From NCBI RefSeq assembly GCF_038396765.1, contig NZ_CP150096.1, forward strand, positions 6,431,001 through 6,495,000: 64,000 bases of DNA, given 5' to 3'. The DNA is from Chitinophaga caseinilytica (GTDB lineage Bacteria > Bacteroidota > Bacteroidia > Chitinophagales > Chitinophagaceae). Of the stretch, positions 27,694-36,195 are shown one piece after another; the first letter of the stretch is position 1; each line of letters starts with the position of its first letter. A model generated the notes under the pieces. The model ran no database searches. It was given only the letters and a program-made list of their open reading frames with translations, and was not told the DNA's origin. Made by a program: the position numbers and the translations under genes.

Positions 27694-28460
27694 AATCGGA
27701 GATGTTTAACGGTTTGGTGACTGTTGATGAGATTTTTCAGGGAGTCGATCCCGATGCGGAGGTGCCGGTCTACGAATTCGCTCGTCACTTTTTTATCGCT
27801 TTCCTCGGTTTTCACGCCTTCGGGCACCATGGGCGAGTCGGAAACCAGGAGGAGCGCGCCGGTCGGGATCTTATTATAGAAACCTACCGAAAAGATGGTC
27901 GCCGTTTCCATATCGATGGCCATGGCGCGGATTTTTTCGAGGTATTTTTTGAAGTCGGCGTCATGTTCCCAAACGCGGCGGTTGGTGCTGTAGCAGGTGC
28001 CGGTCCAGTAATCGCAGCCGTATTCGCGGATAGTGGTGGAAATGGCTTTTTGCAGGGCAAACGCAGGAAGGGCGGGCACTTCAGCGGGGAAATAGTCGTT
28101 GGAGGTACCTTCGCCCCGGATCGCCGCGATGGGCAGGATGAGGTCGCCGATGGTATTTTTCTTCTTCAGTCCCCCGCATTTCCCCAAAAACAGCACGGCT
28201 TTCGGCTGGATGGCGCTGAGGAGGTCCATGACCGTGGCGGCGCCGGGGCTTCCCATCCCAAAGTTGATGATGGTGATGTCTCCGGCGGTACAGCATTGCA
28301 TGGGGCGGTCGGCACCCACGATCTTCGCGTTATGCCACTGGGAAAATTGCAGTACGTAGTTGGAAAAATTGGTCAGCAGGATGTGTGAACCGAAGTTCTC
28401 CAGCTTCTCGCCCGTGTACCTGGGCAGCCAGTTAGCTACTATCTCTTCTTTCGTCTTCAT
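27690..28460 (-). CDS. AMP nucleosidase
   Basis: Phosphorylase-fold enzyme that cleaves AMP to adenine and ribose 5-phosphate. 256 residues from ATG 28460, matching the short Bacteroidota form that lacks the long N-terminal domain of E. coli Amn. Seen: [48 protein letters not shown], the purine-pocket segment [16 protein letters not shown], and [13 protein letters not shown] start 16 codons upstream exists but lacks family similarity. It overlaps the ABC ATPase gene by four bases. Confidence 0.92.
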   Translation of the reverse strand: MKTKEEIVANWLPRYTGEKLENFGSHILLTNFSNYVLQFSQWHNAKIVGADRPMQCCTAGDITIINFGMGSPGAATVMDLLSAIQPKAVLFLGKCGGLKKKNTIGDLILPIAAIRGEGTSNDYFPAEVPALPAFALQKAISTTIREYGCDYWTGTCYSTNRRVWEHDADFKKYLEKIRAMAIDMETATIFSVGFYNKIPTGALLLVSDSPMVPEGVKTEESDKKVTSEFVDRHLRIGIDSLKNLINSHQTVKHLRF

Positions 28461-28524
28461 AGCCTTTTGACAAGTGAATGTAATGTTTTTTCGGCAATCG
28501 GGCATCAATCCCTAGTTTTACGGC

Positions 28525-28995
28525 ATGATTTCCATCCGTTTCCCGCAACCCGACTTCAAGATCACGGCCAATGGCGGTAAAGACATGATTTATGATGCTT
28601 ACCGGAAGAAATATGTGGTGCTGACGCCGGAGGAGTGGGTCAGGCAGAATTTCCTGAATTACCTCGTAAAATCCCGCCAGTATCCGGGGGCGCTGCTCAG
28701 TATCGAAAAGGAACTGCATCTCGGGGAGCTCCGCAAGCGGTGCGACATCGTCGTGTATTCCCGCGAAGCCACGCCCTGGATGATCGTGGAGTGCAAGGAA
28801 ATGGGCGTTCCGCTGAAACAGCCGGTCCTGGAGCAGATCGTTCGGTATCACATGGCACTTCCGGCGCCCTGGCTGGTGATCACCAATGGCGTGAACACCT
28901 GGTGCTGCCGGTTAGACGGGGCCGCGGGTAGCTGGGTTTTCGAGCAGGATTTACCGGATTATCCGCCGGTGGATGCGATCTCGCCGCTTCAATAA
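28525..28995 (+). CDS. HsdR N-terminal-like (PD-(D/E)XK) protein, stand-alone
   Basis: Protein of 156 residues similar to the N-terminal endonuclease domain of type I restriction subunit R (HSDR_N_2 type). Seen: YVVLTPEEWVRQNFLNYLV, then the PD-(D/E)XK-like core RCDIVVYSREATPWMIVECKE, then the helix QPVLEQIVRYHM and LVITNGVNTWCCRL. There is no helicase or methylase around it. Such solitary copies are widespread in Bacteroidota and may not be restriction enzymes. A TAGTTTTA element lies at 28513-28520. Divergent from the AMP nucleosidase gene. Confidence 0.85.
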   Translation: MISIRFPQPDFKITANGGKDMIYDAYRKKYVVLTPEEWVRQNFLNYLVKSRQYPGALLSIEKELHLGELRKRCDIVVYSREATPWMIVECKEMGVPLKQPVLEQIVRYHMALPAPWLVITNGVNTWCCRLDGAAGSWVFEQDLPDYPPVDAISPLQ

Positions 28996-29056
28996 CCGTT
29001 TTTTTATTCATTGACAGAGTAGGCTCGCGTATCAACCACAAATAGTTGATAATCAA

Positions 29057-29839
29057 TCACGTCCATCCTTCCATAATCGATTTTTTCACCAGCTCAAGCG
29101 GCGTTTTAACATTACTCTTCGCCAGAATATTCTTGCGATGACTATTGATCGTATGAATGCTTACAAATAATTCACCGGCAAGCTGCCGGCTGCTTTTACC
29201 TTCAACGATGCCTTTGAGGATTTCCTTTTCCCTGGCGGTGAACAAGCTTTTTGAAGAAGTGCAGGACATCGATTTCTGAATGTCGTAGTAGCATGGCAGG
29301 CCGTTCATGCCTATCAGGGATAAATGGGGCTCCCCTTCGCCTTCACCTTTAATATGTGTAATATCCGTGTGCAAATGAAAACTATGCTTTAAGTCATGCC
29401 CCTGATGATTTACAATAATATACTGTATGAGCATCCTTGCATAATTCCCGTCCTTTTTCTTAATCCGCAGATCATACTGCATCTTATATTGGCATATCAG
29501 ATCTACAGCCAGCTCGTTATAGAAATTGGTGATATGTTGCTCAAATTTTAAGAAGTAGGGCATATCCTGCGGATGAATTCCGTTCACATATTCCTCCATG
29601 GTCAGTTCTCCCTGGCCGTAGCCCAGTACATCCATCAATCCGGGGCCTACTTCCGCAATCTCACCATTGTAGATGTCGACCAACAGGAAAAAGTAGTTCC
29701 CTGCCTGAAAAATGTTGAATAAACGCTTATGTGTTTCAATTTGCAACTGGAGAGACCGGAAGTCTACATGGCCTTCTTTGCCCGCTACATTTGTCCAATA
29801 CTTTTTAACCTCCAGGTATAAATCACTTTTACTGCTCAT
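29057..29839 (-). CDS. PAS-domain LuxR-type transcriptional regulator
   Basis: Regulator of 260 residues. The N-terminal half (about 48-165) resembles a PAS sensor fold (NYFFLLVDIYNGEIAEVGPGLMDVLGYG, IHPQDMPYFLKFEQ, IKKKDGNYARML). The C-terminal helix-turn-helix (about 195-255) is of LuxR/GerE type (FTAREKEILKGIVEGKSSRQLAGELFVSIHTINSHRKNILAK). There is no receiver domain with a conserved phosphoacceptor Asp. The signal and targets are unknown. It is transcribed alone, with 302 bases separating it from gdhA. Confidence 0.9.
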   Translation of the reverse strand: MSSKSDLYLEVKKYWTNVAGKEGHVDFRSLQLQIETHKRLFNIFQAGNYFFLLVDIYNGEIAEVGPGLMDVLGYGQGELTMEEYVNGIHPQDMPYFLKFEQHITNFYNELAVDLICQYKMQYDLRIKKKDGNYARMLIQYIIVNHQGHDLKHSFHLHTDITHIKGEGEGEPHLSLIGMNGLPCYYDIQKSMSCTSSKSLFTAREKEILKGIVEGKSSRQLAGELFVSIHTINSHRKNILAKSNVKTPLELVKKSIMEGWT

Positions 29840-30083
29840 GTTTGGGGATTTGAAAAGTTAAATAGCTGCCCTAATTCCTGCTTTGAAAAACAGCGACATA
29901 TTAGAGGTGATCGGAAGGAAAAATCATGTGATACGATTATCAAAAAATAAACGGATTTCAATTGTTCACCTACATACAAAACTGACTACTTATGATATTG
30001 CCAATTTAAAAAATTACTGCTTAATGAGGAAAAAACCATCACTGCTGTCATGAAAATAGCTAGAACTAGCTATATCGATGGAT
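29840..30083. other. AT-rich intergenic region with an 18-bp palindrome
   Basis: Upstream region of the PAS-LuxR gene, beyond the gdhA terminator. It holds no open frame of note. The one clear structure is a perfect palindrome ATAGCTAG-AA-CTAGCTAT at 30056-30073, a candidate regulator site. The base composition is much more A/T-rich than the flanking genes. No strong TAnnTTTG element was found on the minus strand. Confidence 0.6.
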
Positions 30084-30112
30084 AAAAAAAGGGTGACCCA
30101 TTTGGGCCACCC
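30084..30112 (-). terminator. Intrinsic terminator after gdhA
   Basis: Imperfect 9-bp stem GGGTGACCC / GGGCCACCC with one mismatch, followed on the minus strand by seven T, 29 bases beyond the gdhA stop codon. Confidence 0.75.
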
Positions 30113-30141
30113 GATGTCGTACAGTCCATATCGGTGCAAAA

Positions 30142-31578
30142 TCAGGGGAAAATGCCCAGCTGCTCATAAGCGGCGCCTACCTTGTCGATAGCGCATACGT
30201 AAGCGGCGGTACGCATGTCCTTGATTTTTTTATGTTCGAGGGATTTTTCGCGCACTTCGTGGAGGGCGGTGATCATGGTTTCTTCCAGGCCGGAATATAC
30301 CAAGTCTACTTCGTCGGCACCGTGCGCGATGAATTTCCTTTCTTTCTCGGATACTTTTTTGCCGGTCAGTTCTTCGATCTGGCCGAGGATGTGGATGTTC
30401 ATGTTTTCGTCGAAGCGTTTGCCGAGGCGGCCGTAACGCACGTGGCTGAGGTTTTTCAGCCATTCGAAGTAAGACACGGTAACGCCGCCGGCGTTGAGGA
30501 ACATATCGGGTACAACGATCACGCCTTTTTTGGCGAGGATGTCGTCTGCTTCGGGAGTGAGGGGGCCGTTGGCGGCTTCGCCGATGATCTTCGCTTTGAT
30601 TTTGGGTGCATTTTCAGCGTGGATCACATTTTCGAGGGCGGCGGGGATGAGGATATCGCATTCCACTTCGAGGCCATCGGTGTTCTTTTTCAGGTTTTTG
30701 GCGCCGGGGAAGCCGGTGATGGAGCCGGTTTCCATTTTGTGTTTCAGCACGGCGTCGGGGTCGAGGCCTTTGTGATTGTAGATGGCGCCATCCCATTCGA
30801 TGAGGCATACTACTTTGGAGCCGGCTTCATGGAAGTATTTGGCGGCGTGGTAGCCCACGTTGCCCATACCCTGAACGGCTACGGTTTTGCCTTCGAGGCC
30901 GGGCTCGAGGCCGATGCGTTTCATATCTTCCTTCACGTTGCAGAGCTCGCGCAGGCCGTAGAACACACCGAGGCCGGTGGCTTCCTTGCGACCGCGAACA
31001 CCGCCCTGGGACACGGGTTTGCCGGTCACGCAGCCGTAGCCGTCGATCTCTCCGGGGCGGAGGCTCATGTAGGTGTCGAGGATCCAGCTCATTTCGCGTT
31101 CGCCGGTACCGTAGTCGGGGGCGGGAACGTCGATACCGGGGCCGATGAAGTTTTTCTTCACGAGTTCGGCGGTGTACCGGCGGGTGATATTTTCGAGCTG
31201 GAAGGGGGTGTAGTTACGGGGATTGATGCGGATGCCGCCTTTCGCGCCGCCGAAGGGCACGTTTACGATGGCGCATTTGTAGGTCATGAGTGCGGCGAGG
31301 GCCATCACTTCGTCCTGGTTCACTTCGTCGCTGAAGCGGATCCCGCCTTTACAGGGCAGCTTGTGATGGGAGTGCTGCACACGGTATGCCTCGATCACTT
31401 CGATCCCGTCGCCCACGCGAACGGGGAATTTCATGCGGTATACGGCGTTACAGGCTTTGATCTGCTCCAGGATGCCATTCTCCCATTTGGTGAATTGCGC
31501 AGCCTTGTCGAAACTCATTTCCACGCTGTGGAAGAAGTTATAATGCGGTTCTTGCGTCAGCGCTTTTGCTTTAGCCAT
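30142..31578 (-). CDS. gdhA: Glu/Leu/Phe/Val dehydrogenase (glutamate dehydrogenase)
   Basis: Oxidative deamination of glutamate to 2-oxoglutarate, or the reverse. 478 residues. Seen: the substrate segment HHKLPCKGGIRF, the catalytic-Lys region CAIVNVPFGGAKGGIRINP, DVPAPDYGTGEREMSWI, and the Rossmann motif VAVQGMGNVGYHAAKYF. The C-terminal helices are normal. Glutamate is the likeliest substrate by length and motifs; leucine or valine cannot be excluded. Single gene with a terminator 3' of it. Confidence 0.93.
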   Translation of the reverse strand: MAKAKALTQEPHYNFFHSVEMSFDKAAQFTKWENGILEQIKACNAVYRMKFPVRVGDGIEVIEAYRVQHSHHKLPCKGGIRFSDEVNQDEVMALAALMTYKCAIVNVPFGGAKGGIRINPRNYTPFQLENITRRYTAELVKKNFIGPGIDVPAPDYGTGEREMSWILDTYMSLRPGEIDGYGCVTGKPVSQGGVRGRKEATGLGVFYGLRELCNVKEDMKRIGLEPGLEGKTVAVQGMGNVGYHAAKYFHEAGSKVVCLIEWDGAIYNHKGLDPDAVLKHKMETGSITGFPGAKNLKKNTDGLEVECDILIPAALENVIHAENAPKIKAKIIGEAANGPLTPEADDILAKKGVIVVPDMFLNAGGVTVSYFEWLKNLSHVRYGRLGKRFDENMNIHILGQIEELTGKKVSEKERKFIAHGADEVDLVYSGLEETMITALHEVREKSLEHKKIKDMRTAAYVCAIDKVGAAYEQLGIFP

Positions 31579-31644
31579 AAAAAACGGTTTAGATATGTTG
31601 TTTTGGTGTTGTAAGCAGACTTGTATTTGGGGCGGCGTAGCGGG

Positions 31645-31902
31645 CTATTTTTCTTTTTCGAGCCTGGAGATCTTCCGGTCGAGCCGGACGAGGTAGATCG
31701 TGATACAGCTGAAGATGATCACCAGAATGCCCACGGCCACATAAATTTTGCTGTTGCTGCGGAAAAACTCGTTCACGGGACCGGTCTCGGTATTTTGCTG
31801 GGTAGCAGCCTGTTGTACGGTTTCGGCGCTTTCCTGGCCGAAAACGGCGGTTACGAGCAGCATGAGAGCGGTGAAAATGGAAAAGGATATTCTGTTAACC
31901 AT
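31645..31902 (-). CDS. CcmD-like small membrane protein
   Basis: 85 residues. The first about 23 residues are a signal-like hydrophobic segment (FSIFTALMLLVTAVFGQ), then a Gln/Thr-rich linker, a single membrane segment IYVAVGILVIIFSCITIYLV, and a charged tail (RLDRKISRLEKEK). That topology and its place behind ccmC match the CcmD family of Bacteroidota, which helps haem handover in cytochrome c maturation. The ATG at 31902 overlaps the 3' end of ccmC by 8 bases. A longer reading upstream was rejected because it runs antiphase through ccmC. Confidence 0.82.
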   Translation of the reverse strand: MVNRISFSIFTALMLLVTAVFGQESAETVQQAATQQNTETGPVNEFFRSNSKIYVAVGILVIIFSCITIYLVRLDRKISRLEKEK

Positions 31903-32560
31903 GAAGGATATTTTTAAGAGCCAATCTTTTATAACGGTTGCGAAGGGTGTAGATCCAGATGCCGAGGAGCGTGAAGCCGATGAAGGCGGGCCAGAGCACC
32001 ATTTTGATAGTGCCGGCGGTGTCTTTATCGCTGAAGCCGGGGCTGCTGGCGCTTCCCGGGTGAAGGGAATCCACCGTTCGGGGGATGATGTAAGTGAGGG
32101 GGATGAGCAGGGCGAAGGCGAAAACATTGTAGATCGCCGAAACGCGGGCCCTTTTGTCGATATCGGTGAACGACATGCGGAGCACCAGGTACGCCATGTA
32201 GATCGCCAGGGCGATGGCGGTGGTCATCTGCTTGGGATCGTTCACGATGGTGCCGCCCCAGGTATAGGTGGCCCAGAGCATGCCGGTCAGGAACCCCATC
32301 ACACCGAACAGTACGCCAACGCTACCGGCGCTGGAAGCGCGGACGTCCCTTTTGAGATCGTTGGTTGCGAGGTACCATATGGAATTTACGACGGAGATCG
32401 TGAGCAGGGTATACATTGCCATCCACATCGGCAAGTGAAAGAAGATGCTGCGGGCAGCCTGCTGGTTGTTGCCGATCACCGGCACCGGGACCATGAACCC
32501 TCCGATGATCACATAAAGGAGCAACATCACGGAGAGTATTTTCCACCAATTTCTAGCCAT
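31895..32560 (-). CDS. ccmC: Cytochrome c biogenesis protein CcmC/CcsA family
   Basis: Integral membrane haem-handling protein of 221 residues with six membrane segments. Landmarks: SIFFHLPMWMAMY (His42, a haem-ligand region), the tryptophan-motif region at 96-110, and TVDSLHPG (external His). The motif here reads WATYTWGGTIVNDPK, whereas proteobacterial CcmC has WGxxWxWDxR. The NDPK part may be normal for the phylum, but two aromatic positions are Thr and Ile. It follows ccmB after a gap of 136 bases containing its own promoter and is coupled to ccmD. Confidence 0.92.
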   Translation of the reverse strand: MARNWWKILSVMLLLYVIIGGFMVPVPVIGNNQQAARSIFFHLPMWMAMYTLLTISVVNSIWYLATNDLKRDVRASSAGSVGVLFGVMGFLTGMLWATYTWGGTIVNDPKQMTTAIALAIYMAYLVLRMSFTDIDKRARVSAIYNVFAFALLIPLTYIIPRTVDSLHPGSASSPGFSDKDTAGTIKMVLWPAFIGFTLLGIWIYTLRNRYKRLALKNILHG

Positions 32561-32583
32561 TACTCAAATTGAAATATTGGGGG

Positions 32584-32614
32584 CAAACCTACACGATTCT
32601 CCGCTAACGGCAAA
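32584..32614 (-). promoter_or_regulatory. Promoter of ccmC-ccmD
   Basis: On the minus strand TTTG (32614-32611), 19 bases, TAGGTTTG (32591-32584): a full consensus Bacteroidota promoter, 23 bases before the ccmC ATG. Confidence 0.8.
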
Positions 32615-32696
32615 GCAAATTGCGGATTTTGATGAACCTGCAAAGCATCCGTTCCGCATTGAATAATCCGCACCCCGGAAGGTATTTTGTTAAAAA

Positions 32697-33359
32697 TTAT
32701 TCTTTCCAGAGGAAGGGGAAGAGGATGAGCGCCAGCGCCACCACCAGCAGGTCCATCCCCGCCAGCATGAGGAACATCCCCCCCAGCCCCGGCTGCACCA
32801 CCGGCGAAAACGCGCTCTGGGAAACGTTGCTGAGCAAAATCAGGATGGGCATGATCAGTGGGAAACCCATGATCGCCATCAGCGCCGCATTCTGGCTCGC
32901 CTGCGCCGCAATGGCCGCCAGCATGGTAAACAGCAGGCTCAGGCTCACTCCGCCCAGGAGCACCACCCCCAGGAAATACCAGGGCTTCACCAGGGGGTTG
33001 CCCAGGAACATCATGCAGCAAAGCAGCGTCACCGCGCTGAACAACAGCATCAGCAACACATTGTAAATCAGCTTCGCCGCGATGAAATAACGGGGGTGTA
33101 CCAACGAATAAAAGTACAACAGCCGCCCCCGGCTCTCCTGCAAAAAACTCTTCGCCACCGCATTCACGCACACAAACAACTGCACCACCCAGAACAACGC
33201 ATTCCACATCCGCTCCTCCGGCTCCCGCACCATCAGATTGATGACGAACACCGTCGAGAAAACATACAGGAGTATGCCGAAAAGAGCGTGGCGCTGGCGC
33301 CATTCGAGCAGCACATCCTTGCGGACCAGTGCGTAAATCTGGGAAATGGGACTTTTCAC
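32697..33359 (-). CDS. ccmB: Haem exporter permease CcmB
   Basis: Six-helix ABC-type membrane subunit of the cytochrome c maturation system, 220 residues. Seen: N-terminal VRKDVLLEWRQRHALFGILLYVFSTVFVI, the central WNALFWVVQLFVCVNAVAKSFLQE with RLLYFY, and hydrophobic segments to the C-terminus. No ccmA ATPase gene is adjacent. The start is a GTG at 33359, the only start codon that keeps the conserved N-terminus. It lies just 5 bases after a TATCTTTG element (33372-33365), suggesting a leaderless or nearly leaderless message. Divergent from the biotin carboxylase gene. Confidence 0.9.
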   Translation of the reverse strand: MKSPISQIYALVRKDVLLEWRQRHALFGILLYVFSTVFVINLMVREPEERMWNALFWVVQLFVCVNAVAKSFLQESRGRLLYFYSLVHPRYFIAAKLIYNVLLMLLFSAVTLLCCMMFLGNPLVKPWYFLGVVLLGGVSLSLLFTMLAAIAAQASQNAALMAIMGFPLIMPILILLSNVSQSAFSPVVQPGLGGMFLMLAGMDLLVVALALILFPFLWKE

Positions 33360-33364
33360 AAAGG

Positions 33365-33372
33365 CAAAGATA
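33365..33372 (-). promoter_or_regulatory. Promoter -7 element of ccmB
   Basis: TATCTTTG on the minus strand, full TAnnTTTG match, with TTTC about 18 bases further upstream. Only 5 bases separate it from the GTG start. Confidence 0.6.
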
Positions 33373-33431
33373 ACTTTGATCCGCCAATTTGAAATCCATT
33401 AACTTTAGCGTTTTATCGCAATGCCAAGCAT

Positions 33432-34922
33432 ATGAAGAAAATCGTTGTCGCCAACCGGGGAGAGATCGCACTGCGCGTCATGCGCTCTGCCCGCGAGATG
33501 GGAATCGCTACCGTAGCCGTTTATTCTGAAGCCGACCGTACCATGCCGTTCGTTCAATATGCAGACGAAGCCGTGTGCATCGGCCCCGCCCCTTCTTCGC
33601 AGAGCTATCTGCTGGGCGACCGGATCATCGAAGTAGCGAAATCCACCGGCGCCGACGCCATCCATCCCGGTTACGGCTTCCTCAGCGAAAACGCGAAATT
33701 CGCACAGGCCGTGGCCGACGCAGGGCTCATCTTCATCGGGCCTTCCGCTTCCAGCATTGAGACCATGGGCAGCAAACTCGCCGCCAAACAGGCCGCGCAG
33801 AAATTCGGCGTACCCATGGTGCCCGGCACCGAAACGCCCCTCACGAGCATCGACGAAGCAAGGGAAGTGGTCAAAAAAACCGGGTTCCCCATTCTTATCA
33901 AGGCCTCCGCAGGCGGCGGCGGCAAAGGCATGCGCGTGGTGGAAAAAGAAAGTGAACTGGAAGAACAGATCAGGCTGGCCAAAAGCGAAGCCCTCAGCGC
34001 CTTCGGCGACGATGCCGTTTTCATCGAAAAATATGTGGGATCGCCCCGGCATATCGAGATCCAGGTGTTGGGAGACCAGCACGGCAACGTGGTGTACCTC
34101 TTCGAAAGGGAATGCTCCATCCAGCGGCGGCACCAAAAACTGATCGAAGAAGCCCCCTCCTCCTGCCTCACCCCGGACATCCGCCAGGCCATGGGCCAGT
34201 GCGCGGTAGACGTGGCGCGCGCCTGTAATTATTATGGCGCAGGAACGGTGGAATTTCTCGTCGACGAAAAACTGAATTTCTATTTCCTCGAAATGAATAC
34301 CCGCCTGCAGGTGGAACACCCCGTCACGGAAATGATCACGGGGCTCGACCTGGTGAAGGAACAAATCCGCGTAGCCCGCGGAGAAAAACTCCCTTTCGGG
34401 CAGAACGACTTGAAAATCAACGGTCACGCGATCGAGCTGCGGCTTTGCGCGGAAGATCCGGCCAATAACTTCCTCCCCGACACCGGCAGGCTGGAAACCT
34501 ACATCCGGCCGCAGGGCCCCGGCGTGCGGGTTGACGATGGGTATGAAGCGGGGATGGACATCCCCATTTTCTACGACCCCATGATCTCCAAACTGATCGC
34601 CTGGGGGGCAGACCGGGAAGAAGCGCGCCTGCGGCTGATCCGCGCCATCGACGAATACCGGGTTACAGGTATTAAGACCACCTTGCCTTTCGGCCGGTGG
34701 GCATTGCAACAGACGCCGTTCATCGACGGGAATTTCGATACGAATTTCATCGGCCGTTATTTTACGCCACAGGCGCTCGACGCCTCGCCCGACGATGAAG
34801 CCGCCCGCGCAGCCGCCATCCTGGCCGCCGTTCTTTGGGAACAGCCCGCTGCGGCCCCATTACAGGTGAACGGCAGCGGGAAAGCCCCGTCGCGGTGGAA
34901 ACAGCGGAGAAAAGCGCGTTGA
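33432..34922 (+). CDS. accC: Acetyl/propionyl-CoA carboxylase, biotin carboxylase subunit
   Basis: ATP-grasp enzyme that carboxylates biotin on a carrier protein. 496 residues, about 45 longer than E. coli AccC. Seen: KIVVANRGEIALRVMRSA, the Gly-rich ATP lid KASAGGGGKGMRVV, ECSIQRRHQKLIEEAPS, and the catalytic segment EMNTRLQVEHPVTEMITGLDLV. The extra C-terminal tail (from about 450) ends GSGKAPSRWKQRRKAR. No biotin carrier or carboxyltransferase gene is adjacent, so the acyl-CoA substrate is not decided by context; the tail suggests a propionyl-CoA carboxylase type. TAACTTTA (33400-33407) is a near -7 match. Confidence 0.92.
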   Translation: MKKIVVANRGEIALRVMRSAREMGIATVAVYSEADRTMPFVQYADEAVCIGPAPSSQSYLLGDRIIEVAKSTGADAIHPGYGFLSENAKFAQAVADAGLIFIGPSASSIETMGSKLAAKQAAQKFGVPMVPGTETPLTSIDEAREVVKKTGFPILIKASAGGGGKGMRVVEKESELEEQIRLAKSEALSAFGDDAVFIEKYVGSPRHIEIQVLGDQHGNVVYLFERECSIQRRHQKLIEEAPSSCLTPDIRQAMGQCAVDVARACNYYGAGTVEFLVDEKLNFYFLEMNTRLQVEHPVTEMITGLDLVKEQIRVARGEKLPFGQNDLKINGHAIELRLCAEDPANNFLPDTGRLETYIRPQGPGVRVDDGYEAGMDIPIFYDPMISKLIAWGADREEARLRLIRAIDEYRVTGIKTTLPFGRWALQQTPFIDGNFDTNFIGRYFTPQALDASPDDEAARAAAILAAVLWEQPAAAPLQVNGSGKAPSRWKQRRKAR

Positions 34923-34982
34923 TCCGCGGCAAAAGGGATGTTAAAACCCGTATTCCGGCTGGAAGAATTCCTTTTTCGTTCG

Positions 34983-34990
34983 TAGCTTTG
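34983..34990 (+). promoter_or_regulatory. Promoter -7 element of the GtrA gene
   Basis: TAGCTTTG, full TAnnTTTG match, 14 bases before the ATG at 35005. No clear -33. Confidence 0.55.
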
Positions 34991-35004
34991 CCCCGTTTTT
35001 TACG

Positions 35005-35529
35005 ATGAAGCAGTTGATTTTACATATCCTGGCCTTTTTCTACCGGCCATTCGCGAAGGTGATGCCCTTCCAGACCTTCCGTTACCTGGCATGCGGCGGG
35101 GGCAATACCGTGCTGGATATTTTCCTGTTTTTCGTTTTTTACAATTTCGTGCTGAAGAAAGAAGTGGTGCAATTGCCATTCATTGCGCTGAGCCCGCACA
35201 TTGCGGCGGTGTTCATGGCTTTCCTGGTGAGCTTCCCGACAGGGTTCCTGTTAAATAAATACATCGTTTTCTCCGACTCCAATCTTCGCGGGCGGGTGCA
35301 GCTGGCCAGGTACTTTTTGCTGGTGGCGGTTTGCCTGTTGATGAATTACGTGCTGATGAAGCTTTTCGTGGACTACTGCGGCTTCTATCCCACCATCAGC
35401 AAAATCCTTACTACGGCCGTTGTCGTATGTTTCAGTTACATCACGCAGAAGAAATTCACGTTCAAGGTGAAAGTAGACCCCGAAAGCCTTGCGGAAACGG
35501 AGGCTCAGGCATCTTCTCCCAGCGCGTAA
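35005..35529 (+). CDS. GtrA-family membrane protein
   Basis: Four-helix membrane protein of 174 residues. GtrA proteins help move polyprenyl-linked sugars across the inner membrane or assist glycosyltransferases in surface polysaccharide synthesis. Seen: [38 protein letters not shown], a third helix [17 protein letters not shown], and a C-terminal helix ending [13 protein letters not shown] short Glu/Ala-rich tail overlaps the convergent tdk gene by 25 bases. Confidence 0.9.
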   Translation: MKQLILHILAFFYRPFAKVMPFQTFRYLACGGGNTVLDIFLFFVFYNFVLKKEVVQLPFIALSPHIAAVFMAFLVSFPTGFLLNKYIVFSDSNLRGRVQLARYFLLVAVCLLMNYVLMKLFVDYCGFYPTISKILTTAVVVCFSYITQKKFTFKVKVDPESLAETEAQASSPSA

Positions 35530-36080
35530 CAATGACGGCACCGGGGCTCGTAGTGGTCCTTTTCACCCAGTAAAACCGTTTGCGATCCGACAGATTTCCG
35601 GTAGGAATGTGTCGCAATGTTACCGCATCGCACACAAATGGCATGTAGTTTGGTGATATAGTCGGCCTTTGCAAGCAAGGCAGGGATGGGCCCGAAAGGT
35701 TGCCCGCGGAAGTCCATATCAAGGCCCGCCACGATGACACGGATGCCCTGGAGCGCCAGCTGGTCGCACACATTGGGTAACTCGGCGTCAAAGAACTGGG
35801 CTTCGTCGATACCGACTACGTCTACCCCCTGCCCCAGCAGCAGGATTTGTTGCGAACTTTCGACGGGTGTGGAAAGGATACGCGATTCGTTGTGAGACAC
35901 GATATGTTCATGATCGTACCGGACGTCCATCGCAGGTTTAAAAATCTCGACGGTCAGGTTAGCGATCTTCGCCCGTTTCAGCCGGCGGATCAGTTCTTCC
36001 GTTTTACCGGAAAACATCGATCCGCAAATCACTTCGATCCATCCTCTCCGGCCTCCTGTAAGCGAAGGTTCAATAAACAT
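35505..36080 (-). CDS. tdk: Thymidine kinase (type II)
   Basis: Phosphorylates thymidine in the salvage pathway. 191 residues. Seen: Walker [16 protein letters not shown], Walker [11 protein letters not shown] with the catalytic Glu, the lasso region, and a zinc site formed by two CxxC pairs (CVRCG and CRHCY). The 3' end overlaps the GtrA gene on the other strand. The 115-base upstream region shared with the next gene is A/T-rich. Confidence 0.96.
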   Translation of the reverse strand: MFIEPSLTGGRRGWIEVICGSMFSGKTEELIRRLKRAKIANLTVEIFKPAMDVRYDHEHIVSHNESRILSTPVESSQQILLLGQGVDVVGIDEAQFFDAELPNVCDQLALQGIRVIVAGLDMDFRGQPFGPIPALLAKADYITKLHAICVRCGNIATHSYRKSVGSQTVLLGEKDHYEPRCRHCYALGEDA

Positions 36081-36195
36081 ATTGTACTATTTTGATAAAC
36101 AAGTGGTTAAAAAATTATAACTTAGTTGCAAATAAAATAATTTTTTGCGGACTACGTTATCATCACAGATTTACGGAACAAAATTCAATTAACGC

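Noticed and set aside
28525..28995. A restriction-modification or anti-phage island around the HsdR_N-like gene
   Set aside because: No methylase, specificity subunit, helicase or other defence gene nearby; neighbours are housekeeping genes.
30232..31614. 460-codon open frame antisense to gdhA
   Set aside because: The gdhA frame carries all family motifs; the antisense reading is Phe/Gly/Ala-rich and has none.
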